Positions 33,488-42,444 of a stretch of DNA of 64,000 nt are shown here, in pieces; the first letter of the stretch is position 1; the number at the start of each line of letters is the position of its first letter. Source of the DNA: Candidatus Eisenbergiella stercoravium. Its GTDB lineage: Bacteria; Bacillota; Clostridia; Lachnospirales; Lachnospiraceae. The stretch is from positions 1-64,000 of the forward strand of contig DXHY01000031.1 in NCBI GenBank assembly GCA_019113175.1, written 5' to 3'. The notes beneath the pieces are model-generated. The model saw nothing but the letters and a program-made list of their open reading frames with translations. It was not told the DNA's origin and did no database searches. Position numbers and translations under genes: made by a program.

Positions 33488-33646
33488 GAATCTCCCATAC
33501 CTTTCCAAACTGTTTTTTCTGCAAAACCGTTCTCAGTATAGCATACTATTTCTCACAGGGCAATTGTTTCCCGCATTATTTTCCGTTTCCTGCGCACTTT
33601 TGTTTTCCTGACAAGGACACGCCGAACTCCGCCGTCTGACCGAGCC

Positions 33647-34312
33647 TCAGCCATAAAATTCATGTCCGCCATAGGCAAAAAGCCAGGTCAGGCTGCTGTC
33701 AAACCAGCGCATGCTCTCTCCTGAGGCCGCGCTTCTTGCCGCGAAATAGAGAGCCCCCTGAGAAATATCCTCGCCGTAAACGGCACGTTCCACTGCCCTT
33801 CTGGTTTCGTCGCTCACCGTCACCCGGTCGATGCGGCCATCGCTCACCGGCGAAAACTGATACACGCCGTAATCCTGCTGATAGACCACCTCACGGACCG
33901 TATCGGGAAACAGAGGGCTGTCCACCCGGTTCAGCACCACGTTTGCCACCAGGAGCTTTCCGTTCTCATCCTCCCCGCCGGCCTCCGCCTCCACGATCCT
34001 CAGAAGGGTATCGTAATCCGCTTCGCTCAGTTCATAGGCCGGACTCTTCTGAAGGATCTCGTATTCCACAACCCGTTTTTCCGAAACAATTTCCTCTACG
34101 GTCTCCCGAAAGCTTGTCTCCTGTACGTCGATGATTTCCCGCATCCGGGAGGCGCGCACCGCTGCCCTTGCCGCCGCCTGATTAAAGGCGCTTCCTCCCA
34201 CGCAGATCCAGGCAGCCGCCGCCACCATGGAAGACATCAGAAGCAGCAGGCCATATTTTTCATAACCGGCAGCCGTACCGGCGGCTCTTTTCCTTAACGT
34301 TCTGACAGACAT
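33647..34312 (-). CDS. SleB-like cell wall hydrolase
   Basis: A 221-residue membrane-anchored hydrolase. One membrane segment (YGLLLLMSSMVAAAAWICVG) at about residues 20-40 is followed by a linker and a hydrolase_2/SleB domain (LLRIVEAEAGGEDENGKLLV, YGVYQFSPVSDGRID, YFAARSAASGESMRWF). The Glu in EAEAGGE is the probable catalytic residue. Relatives include the spore cortex lytic enzyme SleB and vegetative wall hydrolases; this gene has no ypeB neighbour, so a vegetative role is possible. Start uncertain: 34312 is chosen with GGTG upstream, but a GTG at 34390 would add 26 residues. Confidence 0.82.
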   Translation of the reverse strand: MSVRTLRKRAAGTAAGYEKYGLLLLMSSMVAAAAWICVGGSAFNQAAARAAVRASRMREIIDVQETSFRETVEEIVSEKRVVEYEILQKSPAYELSEADYDTLLRIVEAEAGGEDENGKLLVANVVLNRVDSPLFPDTVREVVYQQDYGVYQFSPVSDGRIDRVTVSDETRRAVERAVYGEDISQGALYFAARSAASGESMRWFDSSLTWLFAYGGHEFYG

Positions 34313-34694
34313 ATGTTCTTTCACCAGACCTTTCTGTCGCCGCAGCCGGAACACTTCGCGCGTGCGCTCCGCAGGCGGCGTCATAATCACTGTAACGATT
34401 CTGTAAAATATTCTTCATACTCTTTTCATATTTTATACAGAAGGTCTGGAAAATATATCTGTCTGCGGACAAATTGGGGACCGAGCATGCGCTTTCTCCG
34501 CTTCTGCGGAAAGATTCGGTTCCAGAAAAGCCCGTACTTCCGGCATTTCCGGCGTTTTTCTTCTTATGTGTCCGCACCGGAAAAAAGGACCGCATATTCT
34601 TACGGCAAATGCCGGGAAATGCGGTCCTTCGACTTATTCTGATTTTTCAGCTTTCTCTGTCCATTTTTCCAGATGACGTCTTCAGCCGCCTCTC
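34313..34694. other. Intergenic region between the SleB-like gene and the rnf-AKR operon
   Basis: Apart from the terminator at 34581-34629 no feature is clear. An AT-rich stretch around 34390-34460 probably holds the promoter for the SleB-like gene. Confidence 0.5.
34581..34629 (-). terminator. Terminator of the rnf-AKR operon
   Basis: On the minus strand AAGGACCGCAT and ATGCGGTCCTT form an 11 bp perfect stem followed by a T run (complement of 34581-34586). It is 66 bp past the aldo/keto reductase stop, so that gene is the last of the rnf transcript. Confidence 0.88.
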
Positions 34695-35717
34695 TCAAAA
34701 CGGCTTTCCGGCCAGGATCTCCTTATAGTCCTGCAGATTCTTCTGCAGAAGCGCCGGGGTGTCCAGCCCGTAAGGGCACTTGCTCTTACACTGTCCGCAG
34801 TGCAGGCAGTTTTCGATCTGCATCATCTTCTTCTGCGCCTCCGGCGTCAGATGGGCTGCGGAAGGCGAGCGGCGGATCATCTGGGACATCCTCGCACAGT
34901 TATTGATCTCAATCCCTGCGGGACACGGCATGCAGTAGCCGCAGCCGCGGCAGAATTCTCCCTGAAGCTCCTGTCTGTCCTTCTCAATCACCGCCTGAAG
35001 CTCTTCGGTCAGGGCGGGCGGATTGTCCACATAGCTTAAGAATTCATCCAGCTCGCTCTCCCTCTGGATGCCCCAGATGGGCAGCACATTTAAAAACTGC
35101 GAAAGCCAGGCATAGCAGGCTGAAGAGTTGTTGAGCAGGCCGCCGGACAGCGCCTTCATGGCGATGAAGCCCATGTCCGCCGCCCGGCATTTTTCCACCA
35201 GCTCCAGCTCCTGTTCTCCGGAAAGGTAGCTGAAGGGGAACTGCAGCGTCTCATAAAGTCCGCTGTCAATCGTCTCGTGCGCGACGGAAAGGCGGTGGTT
35301 CGTGATTCCGATGTGACGGATCTTTCCCTGGGCCTTCGCCTCCAGCATGCACTCATACAGGCCGCTTCCATCTCCGGGCTTCGGACAGAAGTCCGGATTG
35401 TGGAACTGATAAATGTCCACATAATCCCGTTTCAGCTTCGAAAGCGAAGTTTTCAGATCCTTCCAGAAGCCTTCCGGCGTTTTGGATGCGGTTTTGGTCG
35501 CCAGAAAAATTCCGTCCCAGCTTCCGCCGAAGGCTTCTCCCAGCTTTTCTTCACTGTCCGTATAGGCCCGCGCCGTATCAAAGAAATTGATTCCGTTTTC
35601 CCGCGCCTTTCTCAAAAGCCTCACCGCCTCTTCCACGCCGACTCTCTGAACCGGCAGGCAGCCGAAGCCGTTTTTATTTACCGTAATCTGTGTCTTCCCT
35701 AATGTGATATCTGCCAT
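34695..35717 (-). CDS. Aldo/keto reductase with C-terminal ferredoxin-type domain
   Basis: A 340-residue protein: an AKR TIM barrel at residues 1-230 (ITLGKTQITVNKNGFGCLPV, FFDTARAYTDSEEKLGEAF, IGITNHRL) followed by cysteine clusters CRGCGYCMPCPAG and CLHCGQCKSKCPYG, which predict two [4Fe-4S] clusters. Start 35717 follows AAAGGAGA. It begins 17 bp after rnfB and shares its terminator, so it is probably co-transcribed with the Rnf complex. The substrate is unknown; the clusters would let it exchange electrons with ferredoxin. Confidence 0.9.
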   Translation of the reverse strand: MADITLGKTQITVNKNGFGCLPVQRVGVEEAVRLLRKARENGINFFDTARAYTDSEEKLGEAFGGSWDGIFLATKTASKTPEGFWKDLKTSLSKLKRDYVDIYQFHNPDFCPKPGDGSGLYECMLEAKAQGKIRHIGITNHRLSVAHETIDSGLYETLQFPFSYLSGEQELELVEKCRAADMGFIAMKALSGGLLNNSSACYAWLSQFLNVLPIWGIQRESELDEFLSYVDNPPALTEELQAVIEKDRQELQGEFCRGCGYCMPCPAGIEINNCARMSQMIRRSPSAAHLTPEAQKKMMQIENCLHCGQCKSKCPYGLDTPALLQKNLQDYKEILAGKPF

Positions 35718-35734
35718 TGTAATCTCCTTTCTGG

Positions 35735-36577
35735 TCAGCGGGAACCGGCCGCCTGTGCGGCCGCTGCCCGGACGGAAACCTTCTCCGGAACCACGATCAC
35801 CTTCTTCGGACATTTTTCCGCGCAGATGCCGCAGCCCGTACATTTGCTCTGGTCAATGGTGGCGTTAAAGTTCTCCACATGGACCGCCCCGGCCGGGCAG
35901 TTCTTTTCACAGATGCCGCAGCCGATACAGCCCGCGCGGCAGTCCTTCATGGTGATGGGACCCCTGTTGCCGGAGCTGCAGGCCACCGCGTATTTTGCGG
36001 AATAGGGGATCAGGGTGATCAGGTTTTTCGGGCAGACAGAAATACATTTTCCGCAGGCCTTACATGCTTCCCTATCCACCTGCGCCACGCCGTTAAATAC
36101 GTGGATGGCGTCAAAGGGGCATACCTCTACGCAGCTTCCATAGCCCAGGCAGCCGAAGTTGCAGGATTTGGCTCCCCCGTTCGGCACAAAGGACAGCATC
36201 CGGCAGTCCTGAATGCCGTTGTATTCATAATCCAGCTTCACCTGATCGCGGGTGCCCCGGCACTGGACGAAAGCCACCATGCGCTCGCTCTCTTCCGCCT
36301 CTACGCCCATGACCGCGGCGATCTTCTTCCCCACCTCAGCGCCGCCCACGGGGCAGGCGTTTGTGGGCGCCTCTCCGGCGGCGATGGCCGCAGCCAGCCC
36401 CGCGCAGCCCGGATAGCCGCAGCCGCCACAGTTGTTTCCCGGAAGCAGTTCCAGCACCGCTTCCTCCTTTTCATTGGTCTGAACCCGCAGCCAGATGGCC
36501 GCGCCGCCCAGAAACAGGCCGATGAAGAGGCCGATGCCGCCCACCAGGGCGGTCGCTGTTATCATTCCTGAAATCAT
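35735..36577 (-). CDS. rnfB: Rnf complex subunit B
   Basis: Ferredoxin-interacting subunit of the Na+/H+-pumping ferredoxin:NAD+ oxidoreductase. The 280-residue protein has an N-terminal membrane anchor (TATALVGGIGLFIGLFLGGA), the cluster motif NNCGGCGYPGCAGL, and several ferredoxin-like sets of cysteines (CNFGCLGYGSCVEVCP, CKACGKCISVCP, CIGCGICEKNCP, CTGCGICAEKCP). ATG 36577 has GGAGGAG. It is the sixth rnf gene. Confidence 0.95.
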   Translation of the reverse strand: MISGMITATALVGGIGLFIGLFLGGAAIWLRVQTNEKEEAVLELLPGNNCGGCGYPGCAGLAAAIAAGEAPTNACPVGGAEVGKKIAAVMGVEAEESERMVAFVQCRGTRDQVKLDYEYNGIQDCRMLSFVPNGGAKSCNFGCLGYGSCVEVCPFDAIHVFNGVAQVDREACKACGKCISVCPKNLITLIPYSAKYAVACSSGNRGPITMKDCRAGCIGCGICEKNCPAGAVHVENFNATIDQSKCTGCGICAEKCPKKVIVVPEKVSVRAAAAQAAGSR

Positions 36578-36591
36578 ACGCTTCTCCTCCT

Positions 36592-37179
36592 CTACAGCAG
36601 GCCCGAAAATCCGCAGAAGGCAATGGCCATCAGTCCGGCTGTCACCATGACGATGGGCATGCCCCGGAAGGGCTTCGGGATATCATTGTAGGCCATCTTT
36701 TCCCGGATACCCGCCAGGATGATGATGGAAATAGTAAAGCCCAGGGCAGTGGCAAAGCCTTTCACCGTTCCCGCCAGAATCCCATAGTTTTCCTGCACGT
36801 TTGTGAGGGCCACGCCCAGTACCGCGCAGTTGGTGGTAATTAACGGCAGGTAAACGCCCAGCGCTTCATACAGGGATACCATGTATTTCTTCAGCACCAT
36901 TTCCACGAACTGCACCAGCGCCGCGATCACCAGGATGAACACGATGGTCTGCAGGTAGGTGATGTCCAGGGGTACCAGCACGAATTTATAGATCACGCCC
37001 GCCACCGCGCTGGAAAGCGTAATGACGAAAATCACCGCCGTTCCCATGCCCGCGGCCGTCTCCACCTTCTTTGACACGCCGAGGAAGGGACACAGCCCGA
37101 GGAACTGGCTCAAAACCACGTTGCTGACCAACGCGGAGCTGATCAGGATCAGAAGCAGATCTTTTACTTCTGCGAACAT
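36592..37179 (-). CDS. rnfA: Rnf complex subunit A
   Basis: A 195-residue integral membrane subunit with about six helices, starting VKDLLLILISSALVSNVVLS and carrying QFLGLCPFLGVSKK, whose cysteine helps hold an intramembrane [2Fe-2S] cluster with RnfE. Its ATG overlaps the rnfE stop (TAATG), giving translational coupling, and GGGAGG lies just upstream. Confidence 0.95.
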   Translation of the reverse strand: MFAEVKDLLLILISSALVSNVVLSQFLGLCPFLGVSKKVETAAGMGTAVIFVITLSSAVAGVIYKFVLVPLDITYLQTIVFILVIAALVQFVEMVLKKYMVSLYEALGVYLPLITTNCAVLGVALTNVQENYGILAGTVKGFATALGFTISIIILAGIREKMAYNDIPKPFRGMPIVMVTAGLMAIAFCGFSGLL

Positions 37180-37937
37180 TATGCATTCCTCCCTTCTGCC
37201 TGTCCGGCGGGTACTTTGCCGGACATTCCGGCGGATACTCCGTCGGTCCCTTCAGCCGACCGCTGCGCACAGCCCTTTTCGCCGCAGTTTAAGCAGTCGG
37301 AGCCACAGCCGGAACCGAAACGGGACATATCCTTTCCCTTCTTTTCTCCGTTCATCTTCACCCAGTTCTGCAGGGCGGTCAGGCAGGCCAGGACGAAAAA
37401 CGCGCCCGGCGCCATGACGAAGATGGAAATGGGAACGAAGGAATCGGGCATGACGTGGAACCCGAAAACGGCGCCACTTCCCAGCAGCTCTCTTACCGCG
37501 CCGATGCAGGTCAGAGCCAGGGAAAAGCCCAGTCCCATGCCGATGCCGTCAAACAGGGAGGGAATGGGGGGATTTTTGGAAGCATAGCTCTCCGCACGCC
37601 CAAGGATGATACAGTTTACAACGATCAGTGGGATGTAGATTCCCAGCGAGTCATTCAGCGCAGGAACATAGGCCTGCAGCAGAAGCTGCACCACGGTGAC
37701 GAAGCTGGCCACGATCACGATAAAGGCCGGAATACGCACCTTATCCGGAATGATCTTCCGAAGGGCGGAGATCATCAGGTTGCTCAGCGCGAGAACCACG
37801 GTGGTGGAAAGTCCCATACCAAGGCCGTTCATGGCCGAGGTTGTCACCGCCAGCGTAGGGCACATGCCCAGGGTGAGCACAAAGGTGGGATTTTCTTTGA
37901 TGATGCCGTTGTACAGGCGTTCAGTCACTTTATTCAT
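37179..37937 (-). CDS. rnfE: Rnf complex subunit E with Cys-rich tail
   Basis: A 252-residue membrane subunit, homologous to RnfA. LTLGMCPTLAVTTSAMNGLG carries the cluster cysteine, and PAFIVIVASFVTVVQLLLQA and LTCIGAVRELLGSGAVFG are typical. After the last helix there is a cytoplasmic tail with GSGCGSDCLNCGEKGC, a metal-binding-like cluster, then a Gly/Ala-rich end. The stop overlaps the rnfA start. GGAGGAAG precedes ATG 37937. Confidence 0.95.
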   Translation of the reverse strand: MNKVTERLYNGIIKENPTFVLTLGMCPTLAVTTSAMNGLGMGLSTTVVLALSNLMISALRKIIPDKVRIPAFIVIVASFVTVVQLLLQAYVPALNDSLGIYIPLIVVNCIILGRAESYASKNPPIPSLFDGIGMGLGFSLALTCIGAVRELLGSGAVFGFHVMPDSFVPISIFVMAPGAFFVLACLTALQNWVKMNGEKKGKDMSRFGSGCGSDCLNCGEKGCAQRSAEGTDGVSAGMSGKVPAGQAEGRNA

Positions 37938-38634
37938 CGACGCTTCCTCCTTCCTGTGCCGCTCCGGTCTGCTGCATCAGTTCTGTCTGAAAATAGTACC
38001 GTCCGGCATTCACGCCGTCCACCACGGCACTGGTGGTAATGGTTGCGCTGCTGATGGCGTCGATCTCATTGTCAGCCGAAGCGCCGCTCTTCGTATAGAC
38101 GAAGCTGTCCGCCTTCTTTCCCGCGAACTGGGGAACCAGAACCTCTTCTGCCCGCATGCCCAGGCCTGCCGTCTCCGAGATGGAGAGAATGGACATACCG
38201 TTTAAGGTGCCGTCATTTTGTACGCCGATGGTGAACTGAATGTCACCGGAATATCCTTCATGGGTGGTCACGGTGATCACATAGCCGAGCAGATTTCCAT
38301 CCGCATCACAGGCAGCCGCGTATTCATCGATGCTGCAGCCGGTAAAACCGCCCGCATCCAGCACGGTCTGCGCCGCCTGTGTGTCAAAATTTTCCGCGTC
38401 CGTAAAGGAAACCGCATCCGCAAACACCTCCTGGCGCGCCTCTGTCTTCGCCTTCTCTTCCTGTGCCGCGATGGGCTCCTTGGTGAGCTGATAAACCGCT
38501 CCCAGGATCAGGCCTGCGATCAGGGTGATCGCAAACAGAATGGCAGCGTCCTTCAGCATACTTCTGATCATACTGTTCTTATCTTCTGCGTTCAGAGTGT
38601 TATCCATGGTTTTCCTGTTTTCCGCATTGCTCAT
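37930..38634 (-). CDS. rnfG: Rnf complex subunit G
   Basis: A 234-residue subunit with one N-terminal membrane helix (ILFAITLIAGLILGAVYQLT) and an extracytoplasmic FMN-binding domain. The covalent FMN threonine lies in ISSATITTSAVVDGVN. The gene overlaps rnfD at its start and rnfE at its end by a few bases, consistent with coupled translation. Confidence 0.95.
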   Translation of the reverse strand: MSNAENRKTMDNTLNAEDKNSMIRSMLKDAAILFAITLIAGLILGAVYQLTKEPIAAQEEKAKTEARQEVFADAVSFTDAENFDTQAAQTVLDAGGFTGCSIDEYAAACDADGNLLGYVITVTTHEGYSGDIQFTIGVQNDGTLNGMSILSISETAGLGMRAEEVLVPQFAGKKADSFVYTKSGASADNEIDAISSATITTSAVVDGVNAGRYYFQTELMQQTGAAQEGGSVDE

Positions 38635-39563
38635 GCGCGCTCCCCTCCTTTCCCGAAGGCCTTCGGAAGAGTCACCCGTTCGATCAGGGGAACCAGAATA
38701 TTGCCCAGGATGATCGCATAGGAAACGCCTTCGGCGCTTGCGCCGAACACCCGGAAGATTCCCGTCATCACGCCGAGGAAAATGCCGTATATGTACTGTC
38801 CCTTCTTCGTCACGGGCCTGGTCACATAGTCCGTCGCCATGAAGAAGGCGCCGAGCATCAGGCCGCCGCCCGCGAGCTGCGCCGAAAGGTAATACCGGTC
38901 AAGCCCGTGGCCGCCGAACAGGGCCATGAAAATCAGGAAGGAAACGATATAGGTTCCCGGAATCCGCAGATCGATGATCTCCAGCCAGATCAAAAGGCAG
39001 GCTCCCAGAACAATGCAGAGCATGGAGGTTTCTCCGATCGTACCCGCTTCGGTACCCACCACCATGTTGAACACATTCACGCTCTCTCCCGCACGCAGAG
39101 AGGCGAGGGGGGTCGCTCCCGTATAGGCATCGCAGTCAAAATTGGTCATGATGGATGCGAAGGAAATCAGCAGAAAGCACCTTGCTCCCAGCGCCGGGTT
39201 CATGAAGTTCTGCCCCAGGCCGCCGAACAGCATCTTTACCACCAGGATGGCGAATACGCCGCCGATCACGCCAATCCACCACGGCACGCTCACCGGCAGG
39301 TTCAGGGCAAGAAGAAGCCCCGTTACCACAGCGGACAGATCCCAGATGGTCACCTCTTTTTTCATCAGCTTCTCATAGATCAGTTCCGTCAGCACCGTGC
39401 TGGCTATGGTCACAGCGATGATCAGCGCCGCACGGATTCCGAAATTCCAGATGCCGAAAATGGCCGCAGGCATAAGCGCCACAATCACCGCCAGCATAAT
39501 TTTGTCCGTGGACATCTTATCCCGGATATGCGGGTTGGATGATACCTTCATCAGTTCGCTCAT
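38631..39563 (-). CDS. rnfD: Rnf complex subunit D
   Basis: A 310-residue membrane protein with about eight to ten helices. The covalent FMN attachment threonine lies in YTGATPLASLRAGE. The first helices follow NPHIRDKMSTDKIMLAVIVA. GGGAGG precedes ATG 39563 and the start overlaps the rnfC stop by 4 bp. Confidence 0.95.
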   Translation of the reverse strand: MSELMKVSSNPHIRDKMSTDKIMLAVIVALMPAAIFGIWNFGIRAALIIAVTIASTVLTELIYEKLMKKEVTIWDLSAVVTGLLLALNLPVSVPWWIGVIGGVFAILVVKMLFGGLGQNFMNPALGARCFLLISFASIMTNFDCDAYTGATPLASLRAGESVNVFNMVVGTEAGTIGETSMLCIVLGACLLIWLEIIDLRIPGTYIVSFLIFMALFGGHGLDRYYLSAQLAGGGLMLGAFFMATDYVTRPVTKKGQYIYGIFLGVMTGIFRVFGASAEGVSYAIILGNILVPLIERVTLPKAFGKGGERA

Positions 39564-40897
39564 CCCTTACTTCCTCCCTTCACTTTTTTCCGGTCCGCCA
39601 GAATCATCCGGCGCATGGACTTGATCGCCTGGGTCAGCTGGCGCTTCGCCGGGCAGACATAACTGCAGCAGCCGCATTCGCAGCATTCCATTCCGTCCCT
39701 CTTCACAAAAGCTTCCGTATCGTAATGCTGTGCACAGGTGGCAAGCAGCGTGGGCACCAGCCGGGACGGGCAGGCCTCCACACAGCGCCCGCAGTTGATA
39801 CAGGCAGAGGGCTGTCCCACCTCATCCTTTGACAGACACAGAAGGGCGGACGCCGTTTTCGTGGTGGGAACATCCAGATCGAAAATGCCGAAGCCCATCA
39901 TGGGGCCTCCGGAAACGATCCTGGCCGGCTCCGCCACAAAGCCTCCCGCCTCGTCGATCAGCTCATGATAATTGGTTCCGATCCGGACCTGGAAATTCTG
40001 CGGGTCCATGACCGCATCCCCCGTCACCGTAACGATTCTGGTAATCAAAGGCTTTCCTTCCCGCACTGCCCGGTTCACCGCCACAATGGTGTCCACGTTG
40101 TCCACGATGCAGCCCGCGTCAGCAGGAAGCTGGGAGGAATTGATCGCCCGGCCCGTCACCGCATAGATGAGCTGCCGCTCGGAGCCCTGGGGATATTTGG
40201 TCTGAAGCTTTGCCACTGAAATACGCTCTTCTCCCTGTGCTTTTTCCTTCAGGATGCGGATGCAGTCCGGCTTGTTGTCCTCCACCGCCAGAATTCCCTT
40301 CGCCTTCGGGAACAGCGACAGAATCACCTTCAGCCCGTCGATCAGCTTTTCCGGCTCCTCGATCATCCTCCGGTAATCGGATGTCAGATAAGGCTCGCAT
40401 TCCGCACAGTTCGCAATCACATACTCAATCGCATCAGGATCCTTCGGAGCCAGCTTCACATGGGTGGGGAAGCCTGCACCTCCCATGCCGACCACGCCGC
40501 CCTCTTTGATCAGCTTCAGAATTTCTTCCCTGGTCAGCCGTTCAAGAGGCTTCACAGAAGGGTATTCCACCTCCTCATACTGCCTGTCGTTCTCCACCAC
40601 AATGCTCATCACGTTGTCGCCTGTGACCACCCGTCTGGGCTCTATGGCCTTCACCGTGCCGGAGACGCTGCTGAAGATGGGCACCGACATGTAACCGTCC
40701 GCTTCCGCCAGCTTCTGGCCGGTCAGGACCCGGTCTCCCTTCTTCACAATGGGCTTTGCCGGAGCGCCGATATGCTGCGACAGCGGATATACCAGATCTC
40801 CCTTGGGAAGAACCGTTTTGATGGGCTTGTCTTTGGAAAGGTCTTTCCCATCGTATGGGTGAACGCCGCCCATGAAAGTCAACTTCGCCTTCGCCAT
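39560..40897 (-). CDS. rnfC: Rnf complex subunit C
   Basis: NADH-binding peripheral subunit of 445 residues: an N-terminal hybrid motif (PLSQHIGAPAKPIVKKGDRV), the nucleotide/FMN region GGVVGMGGAGFPTHVKL with NCAECEPYL, an SLBB domain and two [4Fe-4S] motifs CINCGRCVEACP and CCECGCCSYVCP. It is homologous to the PduS-like protein at 5851, whose domain order is rearranged. First gene of the operon; GAGAGAAG precedes ATG 40897. Confidence 0.96.
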   Translation of the reverse strand: MAKAKLTFMGGVHPYDGKDLSKDKPIKTVLPKGDLVYPLSQHIGAPAKPIVKKGDRVLTGQKLAEADGYMSVPIFSSVSGTVKAIEPRRVVTGDNVMSIVVENDRQYEEVEYPSVKPLERLTREEILKLIKEGGVVGMGGAGFPTHVKLAPKDPDAIEYVIANCAECEPYLTSDYRRMIEEPEKLIDGLKVILSLFPKAKGILAVEDNKPDCIRILKEKAQGEERISVAKLQTKYPQGSERQLIYAVTGRAINSSQLPADAGCIVDNVDTIVAVNRAVREGKPLITRIVTVTGDAVMDPQNFQVRIGTNYHELIDEAGGFVAEPARIVSGGPMMGFGIFDLDVPTTKTASALLCLSKDEVGQPSACINCGRCVEACPSRLVPTLLATCAQHYDTEAFVKRDGMECCECGCCSYVCPAKRQLTQAIKSMRRMILADRKKVKGGSKG

Positions 40898-41060
40898 ATA
40901 CTTCTCTCTTTCCTTTCTTTTTTCTGCATTCTTTTTGCGAAAAAAACCGCTCCGGAAACGGTTTCTCCGGAACAGGATTTTTACAAATGATACAGATTAT
41001 CACTATGATACCTTAAATTTCCCAAAAAAACTACAGAAAACATAAAATTTGTGATATATT

Positions 41061-42287
41061 GTGAATATGAAAACACAGAAAGAACCAATCCCGGAACAAC
41101 TGAAAAACCTGGCTGAATCCTGTTTGGGAGACCTTTCCGACGTTGTTTTTTTCGACATTGAAACCACGGGTCTTTCCAATAAAACGGCCTTTGTTTATCT
41201 GATCGGCGCCGCTTTTCTGGAAGGCGGCAGCTTTGTGCTTCACCAGTACCTGGCGGAGGACCTGTCCGCAGAAGAAGCCATTCTGAAGGCCTTCTCGGAA
41301 TGCACGAAAGGGAAAAAGAAGTTGATCCACTTCAACGGTTCCACCTTTGACCTTCCCTTTCTTCAGGCACGATACAAAAAGTACGGTCTGGACTGCTCCG
41401 CATCCTCCATGGAGCAGACAGATCTGTACCGCAGAATCAGCCCGTTAAAAAATGTGCTTAAGCTTCCCAACTGCAAACTGAAGACTCTGGAGGAATTTCT
41501 CGGCAATCATCGGAAGGATCCCTTCACGGGCGGCGAGCTGATCGAGCTGTACCATGTTTACCGGCGAGAAAGGGACGAACGGCTCCTGAAGGTCCTTCTT
41601 CTTCATAACGCGGAGGATATTCTCGGCATGCTCTCCATCCTTTCCATGCTGGCCTATCCGGCTCTTTCCGAAGCCCAGGCCCTGCCGCAGGAAGCGGAGA
41701 TATCCCCCTGTACAGACTATGCGGGAAAGGCGCAAAAAGAACTGCTTCTTCCCGTTCATTTTGTCCTGTCCCTTCCACAGCCCCTGGCTCTAAATGCTGA
41801 CGGTATTTTCTTTTCCGGGAGCGGCCTGACAGGACTGCTTAAGGTACCCGTTTTCTGCGGAGAGCTGAAATACTTTTATCCGGACTATAAAAATTATTCC
41901 TATCTGCCGGACGAGGACTGCGCCATCCACAAATCCGTGGCCATCTACGTGGACAAGGCACACCGGGTTCCTGCACGGCCGGAAACCTGCTATACCAGAA
42001 AGACCGGAGAGTTTCTTCCGCTCTTTCTTCCCGGCAGCAGCAGGGAACACGCGCCCGAGGAGGCTCTGTTTGCTCCCCTCTTTTTCCGGCAGACTCCGGG
42101 AATACAGTCTCCGGGCAGGCAGCCCTCCGGCGGACAGGCATCCAGCGGTCAGCGTTCCAGCAGACAGACGGCTTCCCACTCTGCTTTCCGGGAAGGATTT
42201 TTTGAAGCCGGGGACGCTTTTCTGAAAAATCCTTCTTTGCTGTCCGCCTATGCAGTGCACCTTCTTGCGCATCTGTTGAAATCATGA
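41061..42287 (+). CDS. YprB-like DEDD ribonuclease H-fold exonuclease
   Basis: A 408-residue protein. The first 190 residues form a 3'-5' exonuclease domain with the acidic residues in VVFFDIETTGLS, LIHFNGSTFDLPFLQ and LLLHNAEDILGML. The C-terminal half is less conserved and contains a Ser/Gly/Gln-rich stretch (residues about 350-375) of low complexity. The target nucleic acid is unknown. The start is uncertain: GTG 41061 or ATG 41067, neither with a good SD, which suggests a leaderless or weakly translated message. Confidence 0.8.
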   Translation: MNMKTQKEPIPEQLKNLAESCLGDLSDVVFFDIETTGLSNKTAFVYLIGAAFLEGGSFVLHQYLAEDLSAEEAILKAFSECTKGKKKLIHFNGSTFDLPFLQARYKKYGLDCSASSMEQTDLYRRISPLKNVLKLPNCKLKTLEEFLGNHRKDPFTGGELIELYHVYRRERDERLLKVLLLHNAEDILGMLSILSMLAYPALSEAQALPQEAEISPCTDYAGKAQKELLLPVHFVLSLPQPLALNADGIFFSGSGLTGLLKVPVFCGELKYFYPDYKNYSYLPDEDCAIHKSVAIYVDKAHRVPARPETCYTRKTGEFLPLFLPGSSREHAPEEALFAPLFFRQTPGIQSPGRQPSGGQASSGQRSSRQTASHSAFREGFFEAGDAFLKNPSLLSAYAVHLLAHLLKS

Positions 42288-42379
42288 TGCCATACCTGCC
42301 GCTTGACTGCATCTTTCCTGCCGGGCGGATTCCTGCCTTTCACTCTTAAGAAATGTGCATCCGGCAGGCGCACCACGTT

Positions 42380-42410
42380 AAAAAGGGATACGGTATCAAA
42401 ACCGTATCCC
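42380..42410. terminator. Bidirectional terminator between exonuclease and rpsA
   Basis: Perfect 10 bp arms GGGATACGGT/ACCGTATCCC with loop atcaaa. The minus-strand side continues into five T (complement of 42380-42384), ending the rpsA transcript; the plus side continues into TTCTATTTTC. Confidence 0.88.
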
Positions 42411-42444
42411 TTCTATTTTCAGTTCTACTATTACGCTCTACGCC

